64,000 nt of DNA from Candidatus Methylomirabilis lanthanidiphila (GTDB lineage: Bacteria > Methylomirabilota > Methylomirabilia > Methylomirabilales > Methylomirabilaceae): NCBI GenBank assembly GCA_902196205.1, contig CABIKM010000003.1:57771-121770 (forward strand), written 5' to 3'. Made by a program: the position numbers and the translations under genes. Below the pieces are notes generated by a model that saw only the letters and a program-made list of their open reading frames with translations, was not told the DNA's origin and ran no database searches. Shown here in pieces: positions 7,029 to 15,325 of the stretch. Numbering within the stretch: position 1 is the first letter of the stretch; each line of letters opens with the position of its first letter.

Positions 7029-9991
7029 CCTTCACCGAATCCAATACCGTCGAAGCCTACATCCGCGACCGGCTGGCCGGTCCTGTGAGGAGCACACGCG
7101 CCGACGTGGTCCGGGAGCCCGGCGCGGCCTATGGCACCTCCGGCATCGGCTGGCGCTATGCGCCGCCGGCCGACGTGCCGCGCCAGCCGCAGGATGTGCT
7201 GGTCGAATCGTGGTTGCGCGAAGCGCTGATCCGGTTAAATCCGGAAATCGCGGCCCTGCCCGACCGGGCGGACGATGTGCTCTATAAACTGCGCGCTATC
7301 ATCATGGGCGTGCGCAGCGACGGGTTGGTCAAGGCCAACGAGGAGTTTGCCGCCTGGCTCACCGGCGAGCGGTCCATGCCGTTTGGCAGGAATGGGGAGC
7401 ATGTCACCATCCGCCTGCTCGATCATGTCAATCCGGCGCGGAACGAATGCGTCGTCACCACGCAGTACACCTTTCGGGCCGGGGCTACGGAGAAACGCGC
7501 CGACCTGGTACTGCTGGTCAACGGCATTCCGCTGGTGGTCATCGAGGCTAAAACGCCGGTACGGGCGAGCCAGAGCTGGCTGGACGGGGCGATCCAGATT
7601 CACGACGACTACGAACGCAACGTGTCGGAACTGTTCGTGCCGAACCTGCTTTCCGTCGCCACCGATGGCAAGGAGTTCCGCTACGGGTCCATCGGTCTGT
7701 CGGTGGAGTTGTGGGGACCATGGCGCATCGAGTCGGATGTCGTCACGCCGGCGCTGCAGGCGGTTGCCAAGGGGGTGGATTCCCTGCTGCGGCCGCACGT
7801 CCTGCTCGACCTGCTGTCCAACTTCACCTGCTACGCCACGGATAAGAAGAAGCGCCGCATCAAGATCGTCGCCCGCTACCAGCAATACGACGGCGTGAAC
7901 AAGATCGTCGAGCGCGTCGTGGCCGGGCATCCCAAGAAAGGCCTGATTTGGCATTTTCAGGGTTCTGGCAAGTCGCTGCTGATGCTCTTTGCGGCCCGCA
8001 AACTGCGGTTGCATCCGGCGCTCAAAAACCCTACGGTGATCATCGTGGTGGATCGCATTGACCTTGACACGCAGATTTCCAGCACCTTCTACGCCGCCGA
8101 TACGCCCAATCTCGTCAAGGCTGAGAGCCGGGCGGAACTCCAGCGGCTCTTGGGACAGGATGTGCGCAAGATCATCATCACCACGATCTTCAAATTCGGC
8201 GAGGCGGACGGCGTCCTCAACGACCGGAGCAACATCATTGCCATGGTGGACGAGGCGCACCGCACGCAGGAGGGCGACCTCGGGCGCAAAATGCGCGAGG
8301 CGCTGCCCAATGCGTTCCTGTTCGGGCTGACCGGCACGCCGATCAATCGGGCGGACCGGAACACCTTCTACGCCTTCGGGGCGGACGAGGACCAGGCGGG
8401 CTACATGAGCCGATACGGCTTCGAGGAATCCATCCGAGACGGGGCCACGAAGCCTCTGCATTTCGAGCCGCGCCTACTGGAGCTGCACATTGACAAGGAC
8501 GCGATTGACCAGGCGTTCAAGGAACTGACCGGCGGCCTGAGCGACCTCGACCGGGACCAGCTTGCCAAGACCGCGGCGAAGATGGTTGTACTGGTGAAGT
8601 CGCCGGAGCGGATCCAGAAGATTTGCGCGGACATCGCCCGTCACTTCCAGGACAAGGTCGCGCCGGGCGGATTTGGAGCGCAGGTGGTCACCTTCGACCG
8701 AGAAAGCTGTGTTCTCTACAAAAAGGCACTCGACGAGTACCTGTCGCCGGAGATGTCGGACATAGTGATGACGGTCAACAGTGGGGAGTCCGAATACGCG
8801 CCCTATAACCGGGACCGGGACGCGGAGGAAAAACTGCTCGACCGCTTCCGCGATCCGGCCGACCCCCTGAAAATCCTGATCGTGACCTCGAAGCTGCTAA
8901 CCGGGTTCGACGCACCGATTCTGCAGGCGATGTACCTCGATAAGCCGCTGCGCGACCATACCCTGCTTCAGGCCATCTGCCGCACCAACCGGCCCTACGG
9001 CGAGAGCAAGACGCACGGGCTGATCGTGGATTATCTGGGCGTGTTCGACGACGTGGCCCAGGCGATCCAGTTCGACGAGGGGGGCATCACCCGCGTCGTC
9101 GCCAACATTAACGAACTCAAGGCCAAGCTGCCCGAAGCGATGCAGAAATGCCTGGCGTATTTCGCCGGAGTGGACCGCACGGTAACGGGCTACGAAGGGT
9201 TGATCGCCGCGCAGAACTGTTTGCCGAACAACGACACCCGTGACCGGTTTGCGGCGGACTACAGCTACCTGAGCCGCTTATGGGAGGCGATCTCGCCCGA
9301 TCCGGTCCTGAGCCCATACGAGTCCGACTACCGGTGGTTGTCGCAGGTATACGACTCGGTGAAGCCGTCGTCCGGCAGCGGGCGGCTGCTCTGGCACGCG
9401 CTGGGCGCCAAGACCATCGAACTCATCCACCAGCACGTTCACATAGACACGATCCGCGACGACCTGGAGACGCTCGTGTTGGACGCCGACCTGCTCGAAG
9501 CGGTCCTGGGGGTCCCCGACCCGAACAAGAAGGCCAAGGAAATCGAGATCAAGGTGTCGCGCTGGCTCCATAAGCGACTGCACGATCCGCGGTTCAAGGC
9601 GCTTGGCGAACGGCTGGAGGATCTCAAAGAGCGCCACGAGCGGGGCCTGCTGACCAGCGTGGAGTTCCTGAAAGAACTGCTCAACCTGGCCCGTGATGTC
9701 GTCACGGCCGAGCGCGCCCAGCCGCCGGTCGAGCGCGAGGCCCAGGGCAAAGCCGCGCTGACCGCGCTATTCGAGGAAGCGAGGAACCCGGAGACGCCTA
9801 TCATCGTCGAGCGCGTCGTGAACGACATCGACGAGATCGTGCGCTACGTCCGGTTCGACGGGTGGCAGAACACGCACGCCGGCGAACGGGAGGTCAAGCT
9901 GGCCCTACGCAAGACCCTCTTCAAGTATCGCCTGCATCAGGACCAGGAGCTGTTCGACCGAGCCTATGGGTATATCCGGCAGTACTACTGA
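7025..9991 (+). CDS. hsdR: Type I restriction endonuclease subunit HsdR
   Basis: A 988-aa restriction and translocation subunit. The N-terminal PD-(D/E)xK nuclease has D160 and E174-A-K176 (in LVVIEAKTP). The helicase motor has Walker A QGSGKS (312-317), DEAH (409-412), GLTGTPINRADRNTF, and later motifs including the TSKLLTGFDAP segment. The C-terminal helical part (about 750-988) should dock on the methyltransferase core. Length and domain order are normal for HsdR, so the system looks intact. The gene ends 27 bp before attC-like site 2. Confidence 0.95.
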   Translation: MTFTESNTVEAYIRDRLAGPVRSTRADVVREPGAAYGTSGIGWRYAPPADVPRQPQDVLVESWLREALIRLNPEIAALPDRADDVLYKLRAIIMGVRSDGLVKANEEFAAWLTGERSMPFGRNGEHVTIRLLDHVNPARNECVVTTQYTFRAGATEKRADLVLLVNGIPLVVIEAKTPVRASQSWLDGAIQIHDDYERNVSELFVPNLLSVATDGKEFRYGSIGLSVELWGPWRIESDVVTPALQAVAKGVDSLLRPHVLLDLLSNFTCYATDKKKRRIKIVARYQQYDGVNKIVERVVAGHPKKGLIWHFQGSGKSLLMLFAARKLRLHPALKNPTVIIVVDRIDLDTQISSTFYAADTPNLVKAESRAELQRLLGQDVRKIIITTIFKFGEADGVLNDRSNIIAMVDEAHRTQEGDLGRKMREALPNAFLFGLTGTPINRADRNTFYAFGADEDQAGYMSRYGFEESIRDGATKPLHFEPRLLELHIDKDAIDQAFKELTGGLSDLDRDQLAKTAAKMVVLVKSPERIQKICADIARHFQDKVAPGGFGAQVVTFDRESCVLYKKALDEYLSPEMSDIVMTVNSGESEYAPYNRDRDAEEKLLDRFRDPADPLKILIVTSKLLTGFDAPILQAMYLDKPLRDHTLLQAICRTNRPYGESKTHGLIVDYLGVFDDVAQAIQFDEGGITRVVANINELKAKLPEAMQKCLAYFAGVDRTVTGYEGLIAAQNCLPNNDTRDRFAADYSYLSRLWEAISPDPVLSPYESDYRWLSQVYDSVKPSSGSGRLLWHALGAKTIELIHQHVHIDTIRDDLETLVLDADLLEAVLGVPDPNKKAKEIEIKVSRWLHKRLHDPRFKALGERLEDLKERHERGLLTSVEFLKELLNLARDVVTAERAQPPVEREAQGKAALTALFEEARNPETPIIVERVVNDIDEIVRYVRFDGWQNTHAGEREVKLALRKTLFKYRLHQDQELFDRAYGYIRQYY

Positions 9992-10017
9992 CAGACGCAT
10001 AGAAATAGGGGGAGACC

Positions 10018-10076
10018 ATCCAACAATCGGGTTCACGCGACGGTACACCCGCCGTGCGTGACCCGTGTCGTTGGGC
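10018..10076 (+). repeat. attC-like site 2 (59 bp)
   Basis: The best of three attC-like elements. The outer boxes are ATCCAAC (10018-10024, matches RYYYAAC) and GTTGGGC (10070-10076, matches GTTRRRY). The inner arms GGGTTCACGC and GCGTGACCC pair apart from one extra T on the left arm, as expected for an attC extrahelical base. Total length is 59 bp. It starts 27 bp after hsdR and ends 60 bp before the reverse transcriptase. An alternative reading is a structured non-coding RNA serving the reverse transcriptase; the similar site downstream of that gene favours attC. Confidence 0.6.
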
Positions 10077-10135
10077 AGACAAAGGCTCCGCATTGGGGCG
10101 GATATCACGTTGTTCGTAGGGGATAGGACGGCCCG

Positions 10136-12232
10136 ATGACGCTCAGCCAGCTTGCAAGCCGACGGAACCTCGAGCTGGCGTGGAGGCGAATCACCACCGG
10201 CGGCAACTATCAGTACAAGCAACTGTATCGCAGCCTGTACTACGCCTACGAGGTCGCGCTCGACGCCAACCTGCGGGACCTTCGGCAGCGGCTGCTGGGC
10301 GGTGCCTTCGAGGCTCGCCACCCGGAGCGGATATATGTGCCCAAGGCGTCGGGCCTCCATCGACCTCTCGCGCTGCTGAACATCGAGGACCAGATCGTCC
10401 TGCAGGCGTTCGCGAATCTGGCCGCGAAGCGGATGCAGCGTCGTCGCGCTCCACTTCAGTCTAAGGTCGTTTTCAGCAACATCCTCGAGAAGCCAGACAG
10501 CATCTTCTTCTTCCGTCGTTGGCAAGATACCTACGGTGCGTTCCAGAGGCGGATCCGGAAGCACTACGCAGGCGGCATGCGATGGGTGGGCGATTTTGAT
10601 CTCGCCGCGTTCTACGACACGATTTCCCACGAGCTCCTGCTGAGGACGATCTACCCGCGAACAACCAACGGTGACCCCGACTGGATCGGCCAGTGTTTGC
10701 GGACATGGAGCTCCGACCGCGCGGTGTCCGGACATGGCCACGGTCTGCCGCAGGGACCACTTGCCTCCGACTTCCTTGCCGAGTGCTTCCTGCTCCCCAT
10801 CGACCTCGCGCTCCGGAAGCGGCGAGGCTACATACGGTACGTCGACGACATCCGCCTCTTCGGCGCCACCGAGAACGACGTTCGAGCGGACCTCATCGAG
10901 ATCGAGCGCCATTGTCGCGAGCGCGGACTCATCCCGCAGACGGGCAAGTTCGCCATCAAGCGCGCCCAGAGCGTCCAGGATGCGATGGGAATGCTCCCCA
11001 GCATTTCGGACCCGCAGCACGAGGCTGGTACGGAGAAGATCGACAAGAAGGATGCCCGGCGGGCGTTCCTGTCCGCGATCAGCGGCAAGCCGTACAGGGT
11101 CACCGATAAAACGCGATTGCGCTACATCCTTTACCGTGCCGAGCCCGATAGCGATCTTCTCAGGCTGGTGCTACGCCTCATTCCGCACCATCCGGAGCAC
11201 GCCGACGCGTTCTTCGCCTACCTCGGCCGCTTCAACTACAGGAAGCCGATCGAGCGGCTCTGCCTTACCCTCGTCGAGCAGAACCCGTACCCCTACGTTC
11301 GAGGCGAGGCGTGGCATGTGCTGGCTAGGTACAGCAGGGAGGCGCGCTCCATGACTGCCGGCGATCCGAGAGCGCTGACCACCAGAGCCATCAGCATCGC
11401 AAAGCAGCGGACACAGGAGAACTTCGTCGAGCGGTGGGGTGCTTGTCACTTCCTGTGCGTGTCGGAGGCGTTGACATCGTCTCGGCACAGCAGGTTCCTC
11501 AAGTATCAAGCGCCGCTGCTCCAGTCGCTCTTGGCCCCTGTACTTCCCGATGCTGCGTTCGGGAAGGGCGAAGTAGTCGAGTCCTATCTCGAACGAACGA
11601 CGCCGGAGCCTGGGCTTTCGGTGTGCTCGGCACTGCACCAGCGCGGGCTGACACCCACGACCTTCGGGCTCAAGGTGAACCAGCTGCCGTCCCAGGTTGG
11701 CAACACGCTTCGGGAACTGGGGGTCGTGTCCGCGCCGGGGTCCAAGATCGATCCGATCGCCGAGATTCTCAATGCCCGGTACGCGGTGCCCCGTGGCAAG
11801 TCCTGGCACCAGTTGCTCAGGGCGGAGTACGTGCATGCGCTCGGCCTCCTGAAGCAGGCCGAAGCTGCATTCGCCGGGGGCCGCTCGTTCTGGCTTGCTT
11901 GTCAGAACTCGTTCAACCAGACGGTTTTCTTGGCCCTGCAGCGGCACCTTGCGGCGACGGGTCACCAGGCGGCGTGCACCATCGTCGACAAGAAGGGGCA
12001 ACTGGTGGACTTCGGGGTCACGCTGGACGCCAACGGACCGTTCTCGAAGAACTGCCCGACCATCGGCGATTGCTTCGGGGATATGAACACGCGCCGCAAC
12101 TACCTTCCAATGTCGCACCCGTACGAGAAGAAGACGGCGGCGCAGGCCCGTTACCTCAAGGCGCAGGAAAGAAACCGGTTCGTCGCAAAACTGCAAACCG
12201 CGTACGCCGACCTGGTAGCGCTCATGCCGTGA
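10136..12232 (+). CDS. Reverse transcriptase with HEPN-like C terminus (abortive-infection/DRT type)
   Basis: A 698-aa RNA-directed DNA polymerase. Residues about 60-260 form the RT fingers and palm: DFDLAAFYDTISHE (153-166) with the first catalytic aspartates, HGLPQGPLASDFLAE (202-216), and YVDD (235-238). The remaining 400 residues are mostly helical and lack maturase or endonuclease motifs, so this is not a group II intron protein. Near the end RNYLPMSH (654-661) fits the HEPN motif Rx6H; AbiA-type defence RTs combine an RT with a HEPN domain. There is too little space upstream for a retron msr-msd other than the 59-bp hairpin. It is flanked closely on both sides by attC-like sites and follows a restriction system, so a phage-defence role is likely. 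Confidence 0.85.
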   Translation: MTLSQLASRRNLELAWRRITTGGNYQYKQLYRSLYYAYEVALDANLRDLRQRLLGGAFEARHPERIYVPKASGLHRPLALLNIEDQIVLQAFANLAAKRMQRRRAPLQSKVVFSNILEKPDSIFFFRRWQDTYGAFQRRIRKHYAGGMRWVGDFDLAAFYDTISHELLLRTIYPRTTNGDPDWIGQCLRTWSSDRAVSGHGHGLPQGPLASDFLAECFLLPIDLALRKRRGYIRYVDDIRLFGATENDVRADLIEIERHCRERGLIPQTGKFAIKRAQSVQDAMGMLPSISDPQHEAGTEKIDKKDARRAFLSAISGKPYRVTDKTRLRYILYRAEPDSDLLRLVLRLIPHHPEHADAFFAYLGRFNYRKPIERLCLTLVEQNPYPYVRGEAWHVLARYSREARSMTAGDPRALTTRAISIAKQRTQENFVERWGACHFLCVSEALTSSRHSRFLKYQAPLLQSLLAPVLPDAAFGKGEVVESYLERTTPEPGLSVCSALHQRGLTPTTFGLKVNQLPSQVGNTLRELGVVSAPGSKIDPIAEILNARYAVPRGKSWHQLLRAEYVHALGLLKQAEAAFAGGRSFWLACQNSFNQTVFLALQRHLAATGHQAACTIVDKKGQLVDFGVTLDANGPFSKNCPTIGDCFGDMNTRRNYLPMSHPYEKKTAAQARYLKAQERNRFVAKLQTAYADLVALMP

Positions 12233-12307
12233 GAGGGTCAGTGTTGGGCAATGGAATCCGACAGGTAGTGGTGATCGCGGAGCCTCATCCGCTAGAATAG
12301 GCGTGCT

Positions 12308-12368
12308 GCCCAACAACAGCATCAGCGGAGGCGCTGCGCGCCGCCGCTGACCCGCAGCCCCGTTAGGG
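12308..12368 (+). repeat. attC-like site 3 (61 bp)
   Basis: The outer boxes are GCCCAAC (12308-12314, matches RYYYAAC) and GTTAGGG (12362-12368, one mismatch to GTTRRRY). The inner arms TCAGCGGAGGCGC and GCGCCGCCGCTGA pair around a TGC loop. It lies 75 bp after the reverse transcriptase stop, where a cassette's own attC should be. A separate 9-bp inverted repeat (TGTTGGGCA at 12242-12250, TGCCCAACA at 12307-12315) overlaps its left edge. The stretch 12233-12447 holds no gene. Confidence 0.6.
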
Positions 12369-12447
12369 TAGGCCAGCGGAATCCATTCGAAGAAAGGGCA
12401 GGCAAGATCGCGAACCTTAAAGGGGTCACCTCTGCTCGTGACTCGTG

Positions 12448-12558
12448 TTGCCGTTCGCGAACGAAGACACCGGCGCGCCGGTTGTTGAGGAGTGCGCCGC
12501 GCAGGTGCTGTTCCGGTTCACCGGCAAGCTTGAGAAGCTCACGATCGACCTGACGTAG
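12448..12558 (+). pseudogene. Arylsulfatase C-terminal fragment
   Basis: A 36-codon open stretch ends in TAG at 12556-12558 and reads LPFANEDTGAPVVEE, then a segment ending RFTGKLEKLTIDLT. This resembles the last beta-strand of bacterial arylsulfatases (FxFTGxLxKxxIxL). No start codon, catalytic Cys/Ser or metal-site region is present. It is a stranded gene end, consistent with deletion or insertion in this accessory region. The match is from memory of the family's C terminus and needs a database search. Confidence 0.45.
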
Positions 12559-12564
12559 AGGCGT

Positions 12565-13725
12565 TCAGCGAAGGGGCGGCACGTCCTCGAGGATCCGATG
12601 GATCGAGATCGCCCTGATCTTCCGGTCCAGACTGTACGAGCGGGACCCGGCATGAACGATCACGATTTCGTCCAGACGAAGATCCTGCAGGGCTGCCCGC
12701 ATCGATCGGGTCACGGTCGGGGCTGTGGTACGCTTGAGCTCGAAGCCGAGTCGACGGTTGCCGCGAACGACGAGGAGATCGAGTTCGGCGCCGGAGTGTG
12801 TGGCCCAGAAGAAACACTCTTCCGGTTGGGCGGCGATCCGCGAAACGATGACATCGAGTGCGAAGCCTTCCCACGAGGCCCCCACCTTGGGGTGCGATTC
12901 AATCTCGCGAGCGGCCCCGAGGCCGAAGAGGGCGTGCAGTAGCCCGCTGTCACGGATGTAGACCTTGGGTGCCTTGACCTGCCGCTTGCCGATGTTCTCG
13001 TGCCAGCTCTGGAGCTGCCTCACCATGAATGTATCTGTCAGCACGTCGAGGTATCGCCGGACTGTTGTGTGTCCGACCCCGAAGGATCGGGCGAGTTCGG
13101 AGGCGTTCCAGATTTGTCCGTGGTAGTGCGCGACCATCATCCAGAACCGGCGCAACGTAGGTGCAGGCAGGCGAAGACCGAGCGACGGAATGTCTCGTTC
13201 GAGGTACGTTCGTATGAGTTCCCGGCGCCAGCGGAGGCTCTCGATCTCGGAGCGGGCGAGATACGAACGGGGGAATCCGCCCCTTCGCCACAGGCGTGGC
13301 CATTCCTGAGGTCCGACCTCATCGAGCACGAAACCGCCCAGCTCATGGTAGGCGATGCGACCGGCCAAGGTTTCGGACGTCTGGCGCAGGAGTTCGGGGG
13401 ACGCGCTGCCTAGAACGAGGAAGCGGCGAGCCGCGCGCGGCTCATCGACGAGGACGCGCAGGCTGGCAAACAGCTCGGGCCGCCTGTGTATCTCGTCCAT
13501 CACGACAAGGCCTTTCAGGGGCCGCAGGGCGAGGAGTGGGTCCGCAAGGAGGGCGAGGTCCTCGGGACTCTCAAGATCGAAGAACGTGGCGCGACCGCCG
13601 CGACGGTCGACGAACTGGCGGGCGAGGGTGGTCTTACCGATTTGGCGTGGACCGAGGATCGCCACAACTGGGAACTGGCGCAACAGGGCCGTGAGCGCAT
13701 GCAGGTGGTGGGTCCGCTCGATCAT
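12565..13725 (-). CDS. AAA+ ATPase with DUF4143 domain
   Basis: A 386-aa ATPase. The P-loop is GPRQIGKTT near residue 25, Walker B is LVVMDEIHRRPELF, and the C-terminal DUF4143 region includes ASWEGFALDVIVS and SGAELDLLVVRGNRRLGFEL, a degenerate nuclease-like fold. The family is widespread in accessory regions, with an unproven role. I chose start 13725 because MIERTHHLHALTALL matches the usual family N terminus; the upstream ATG at 13761 lies inside a perfect palindrome that is more likely regulatory. It runs against the neighbouring genes and so has its own promoter. Confidence 0.85.
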   Translation of the reverse strand: MIERTHHLHALTALLRQFPVVAILGPRQIGKTTLARQFVDRRGGRATFFDLESPEDLALLADPLLALRPLKGLVVMDEIHRRPELFASLRVLVDEPRAARRFLVLGSASPELLRQTSETLAGRIAYHELGGFVLDEVGPQEWPRLWRRGGFPRSYLARSEIESLRWRRELIRTYLERDIPSLGLRLPAPTLRRFWMMVAHYHGQIWNASELARSFGVGHTTVRRYLDVLTDTFMVRQLQSWHENIGKRQVKAPKVYIRDSGLLHALFGLGAAREIESHPKVGASWEGFALDVIVSRIAAQPEECFFWATHSGAELDLLVVRGNRRLGFELKRTTAPTVTRSMRAALQDLRLDEIVIVHAGSRSYSLDRKIRAISIHRILEDVPPLR

Positions 13726-13736
13726 GCCCGGATAGT

Positions 13737-13775
13737 ACCATGAAATCTGATCGTCTATCAAACAGATTTCATGGT
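13737..13775. promoter_or_regulatory. 13-bp palindrome at the DUF4143 ATPase start
   Basis: ACCATGAAATCTG (13737-13749) and CAGATTTCATGGT (13763-13775) are perfect inverted copies separated by 13 bp. The palindrome begins 11 bp upstream of the ATPase start and lies between it and the divergent deaminase gene. Its placement fits an operator for one or both genes. Confidence 0.6.
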
Positions 13776-13864
13776 AAAGAGATCTCCTCCGACGCTAGGC
13801 CCGGACGGGGATGATCAGGGGTCACATCTACTACTACGCTCGACGCAGGGGAGAGATAGAGACT

Positions 13865-14329
13865 ATGGCATATGAACACGAGGCCCATCGAAGGTTTATT
13901 CAAACAGCCTTCGACCAAGCCGTGAAGTCGTACAACGAGGGTGGGCTCCCGATTGGTGCTGTAATGGTAGAGGAGGGGGCGATTATTGCCGCCGGTCACA
14001 ATCGTCGCGTTCAGGACGGCGATCCAATTGCGCACGGAGAGATGGATTGTTTTCGCAAGGCTGGTCGGCGCCCCCGCTACGACGGCATCACGCTTTACAC
14101 GACGCTTAGTCCGTGCATGATGTGCTCAGGCACAGTGCTCCAGTTTGGGATCAAGAGCGTGGTCGTTGGCGAAGATCGAAACTTTCGAGGCAATATTGAC
14201 CTTCTGCGCGATCATGGCGTTGACGTTGTTCTCCTGAATGATCCCGACTGCCTCTCTCTCATGCAGCGATTCATTCGCGAACGTCCCGATCTGTGGGACG
14301 AGGACATCGCGGGGCGAACAAATGTTTAG
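13865..14329 (+). CDS. Nucleoside/cytosine deaminase family zinc enzyme
   Basis: A 154-aa zinc deaminase of the CDA superfamily. The zinc and catalytic motifs are HGE in IAHGEMDCFRKAG (about residues 57-69) and PCMMC in LSPCMMCSGTVL. The C-terminal GVDVVLLNDPDCLSLMQRFI resembles yeast-type cytosine deaminase. It probably converts cytosine or a related base to the 6-oxo form; guanine deaminase-like activity cannot be excluded. ATG 13865 follows a GGGAGAG ribosome site and is preferred over the upstream in-frame ATG at 13811. It is divergent from the DUF4143 ATPase. Confidence 0.82.
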   Translation: MAYEHEAHRRFIQTAFDQAVKSYNEGGLPIGAVMVEEGAIIAAGHNRRVQDGDPIAHGEMDCFRKAGRRPRYDGITLYTTLSPCMMCSGTVLQFGIKSVVVGEDRNFRGNIDLLRDHGVDVVLLNDPDCLSLMQRFIRERPDLWDEDIAGRTNV

Positions 14330-14729
14330 GCTTTACGCGCAGTTCCCAGAGGAGCGAGAGCGGGAGATCGAGCGGTTAAAAAAGATGTTCGAAGGCGGTG
14401 GTCCCAGGACAGCCGGTTTCGAAGCGCAGCTCTGCCGGACAACGGAGGAGTGGCAACAGGCCAGCGAGACGTATCGGGCGAAACGCAGCGGGGTGCTCCA
14501 GCGGATCGAAAGGGCGAGGCTCTTTCAGGCAGTGAACCTCCCGCCTCCAAAAGATGAGGAAAAAGTCATGAGATCGCAGTGGGAGAAAGACGTGGAGCAG
14601 GGGTTTGCGAGCCTGGACGTGCCGGCGCCGTTCCGGACCGAGGCGCGCCGCATCGGCGCGGATGCGGCATTTGCCACCGATCCGCTAGCGGTTCGCGCTC
14701 CACCTCTTTCCTGTTCTTGCAATCCATAA
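14322..14729 (+). CDS. Hypothetical protein, charged, possibly degenerate
   Basis: A 135-aa open frame starting at ATG 14322, eight bases before the deaminase stop. The N-terminal half is rich in Glu/Arg and likely helical (ERLKKMFEGGG; ETYRAKRSGVLQRIERARLF). The end, PLSCSCNP, looks like random read-through. I do not recognise a family. The overlap with the deaminase suggests coupling, but a decayed gene is equally possible. Confidence 0.35.
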   Translation: MFRLYAQFPEEREREIERLKKMFEGGGPRTAGFEAQLCRTTEEWQQASETYRAKRSGVLQRIERARLFQAVNLPPPKDEEKVMRSQWEKDVEQGFASLDVPAPFRTEARRIGADAAFATDPLAVRAPPLSCSCNP

Positions 14730-15325
14730 CTGACGTCAACCATTCTACGATGAAATACTCCAGCAGGCTGTTGAAACACTCGTGTTGCCATCATTGCGGA
14801 CGAACTGAGGCAATCTCGTTTCCATAAAACACAATAAGTTATAGAATTGCTTCGTCGCACAAATCGCTCCTCACCCTGCTAGTCCCCGTCCCCTGGTAAG
14901 AGATATACTGTACCCATCATATTACCAACCCGCGCCAGACTCGGTCGGAAAACGATAACGAAGGCGCCTCAACCTCCACGCAACGCCAGTAGACACTGTG
15001 AGTCAATGAGCAGACCATCCAAACGTATCTGTTTATACACAGTAGCGTAAGAAAATTATACCAGCTTGTAGTTGACGCGGTCGCAATCGGCCGCCCCGGT
15101 ATTTCATAACGCCTTGTCAACATGGAGATTGGAGGTTTCTTTCGCGGATACCTCGTTGTTGGCCCGAGGCTTGCGTACCGTTCAACGCGTTCGGTTCTCC
15201 GAGACAGTTCGATGGGTTCTATCGCATGATGGTACCGTTCCTCCTGAGGACCAGAGCAGTGGAGGGAAAGGCCATCATCCGTACGATCATTCCAAATCTT
15301 TTGATTGGAGGCATGGAGGTTTCCA
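14730..15325. other. Non-coding stretch before the sigma-54 regulator
   Basis: About 600 bp without a supportable gene on either strand. Base composition is more AT-rich than the neighbours. No tRNA, clear terminator or -24/-12 promoter was found. It separates the accessory genes from the regulator and its end holds the regulator's GGAGGT ribosome site (15315-15320). Confidence 0.5.

Noticed and set aside
10018..10076. Retron msr-msd RNA for the reverse transcriptase
   Set aside because: The element is only 59 bp and has integron-type outer boxes. It lacks the paired a1/a2 ends and long msd stem of retrons. A non-retron RNA role is kept as an alternative.
10136..12232. Group II intron-encoded reverse transcriptase
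   Set aside because: No maturase or endonuclease motifs and no intron domain V/VI structure downstream; the C terminus is long, helical and HEPN-like instead.
12242..12315. Fourth attC site formed by GTTGGGC and GCCCAAC
   Set aside because: The boxes are in the reverse order for the local orientation, the inner arms do not pair, and the right box already belongs to the 12308-12368 site.
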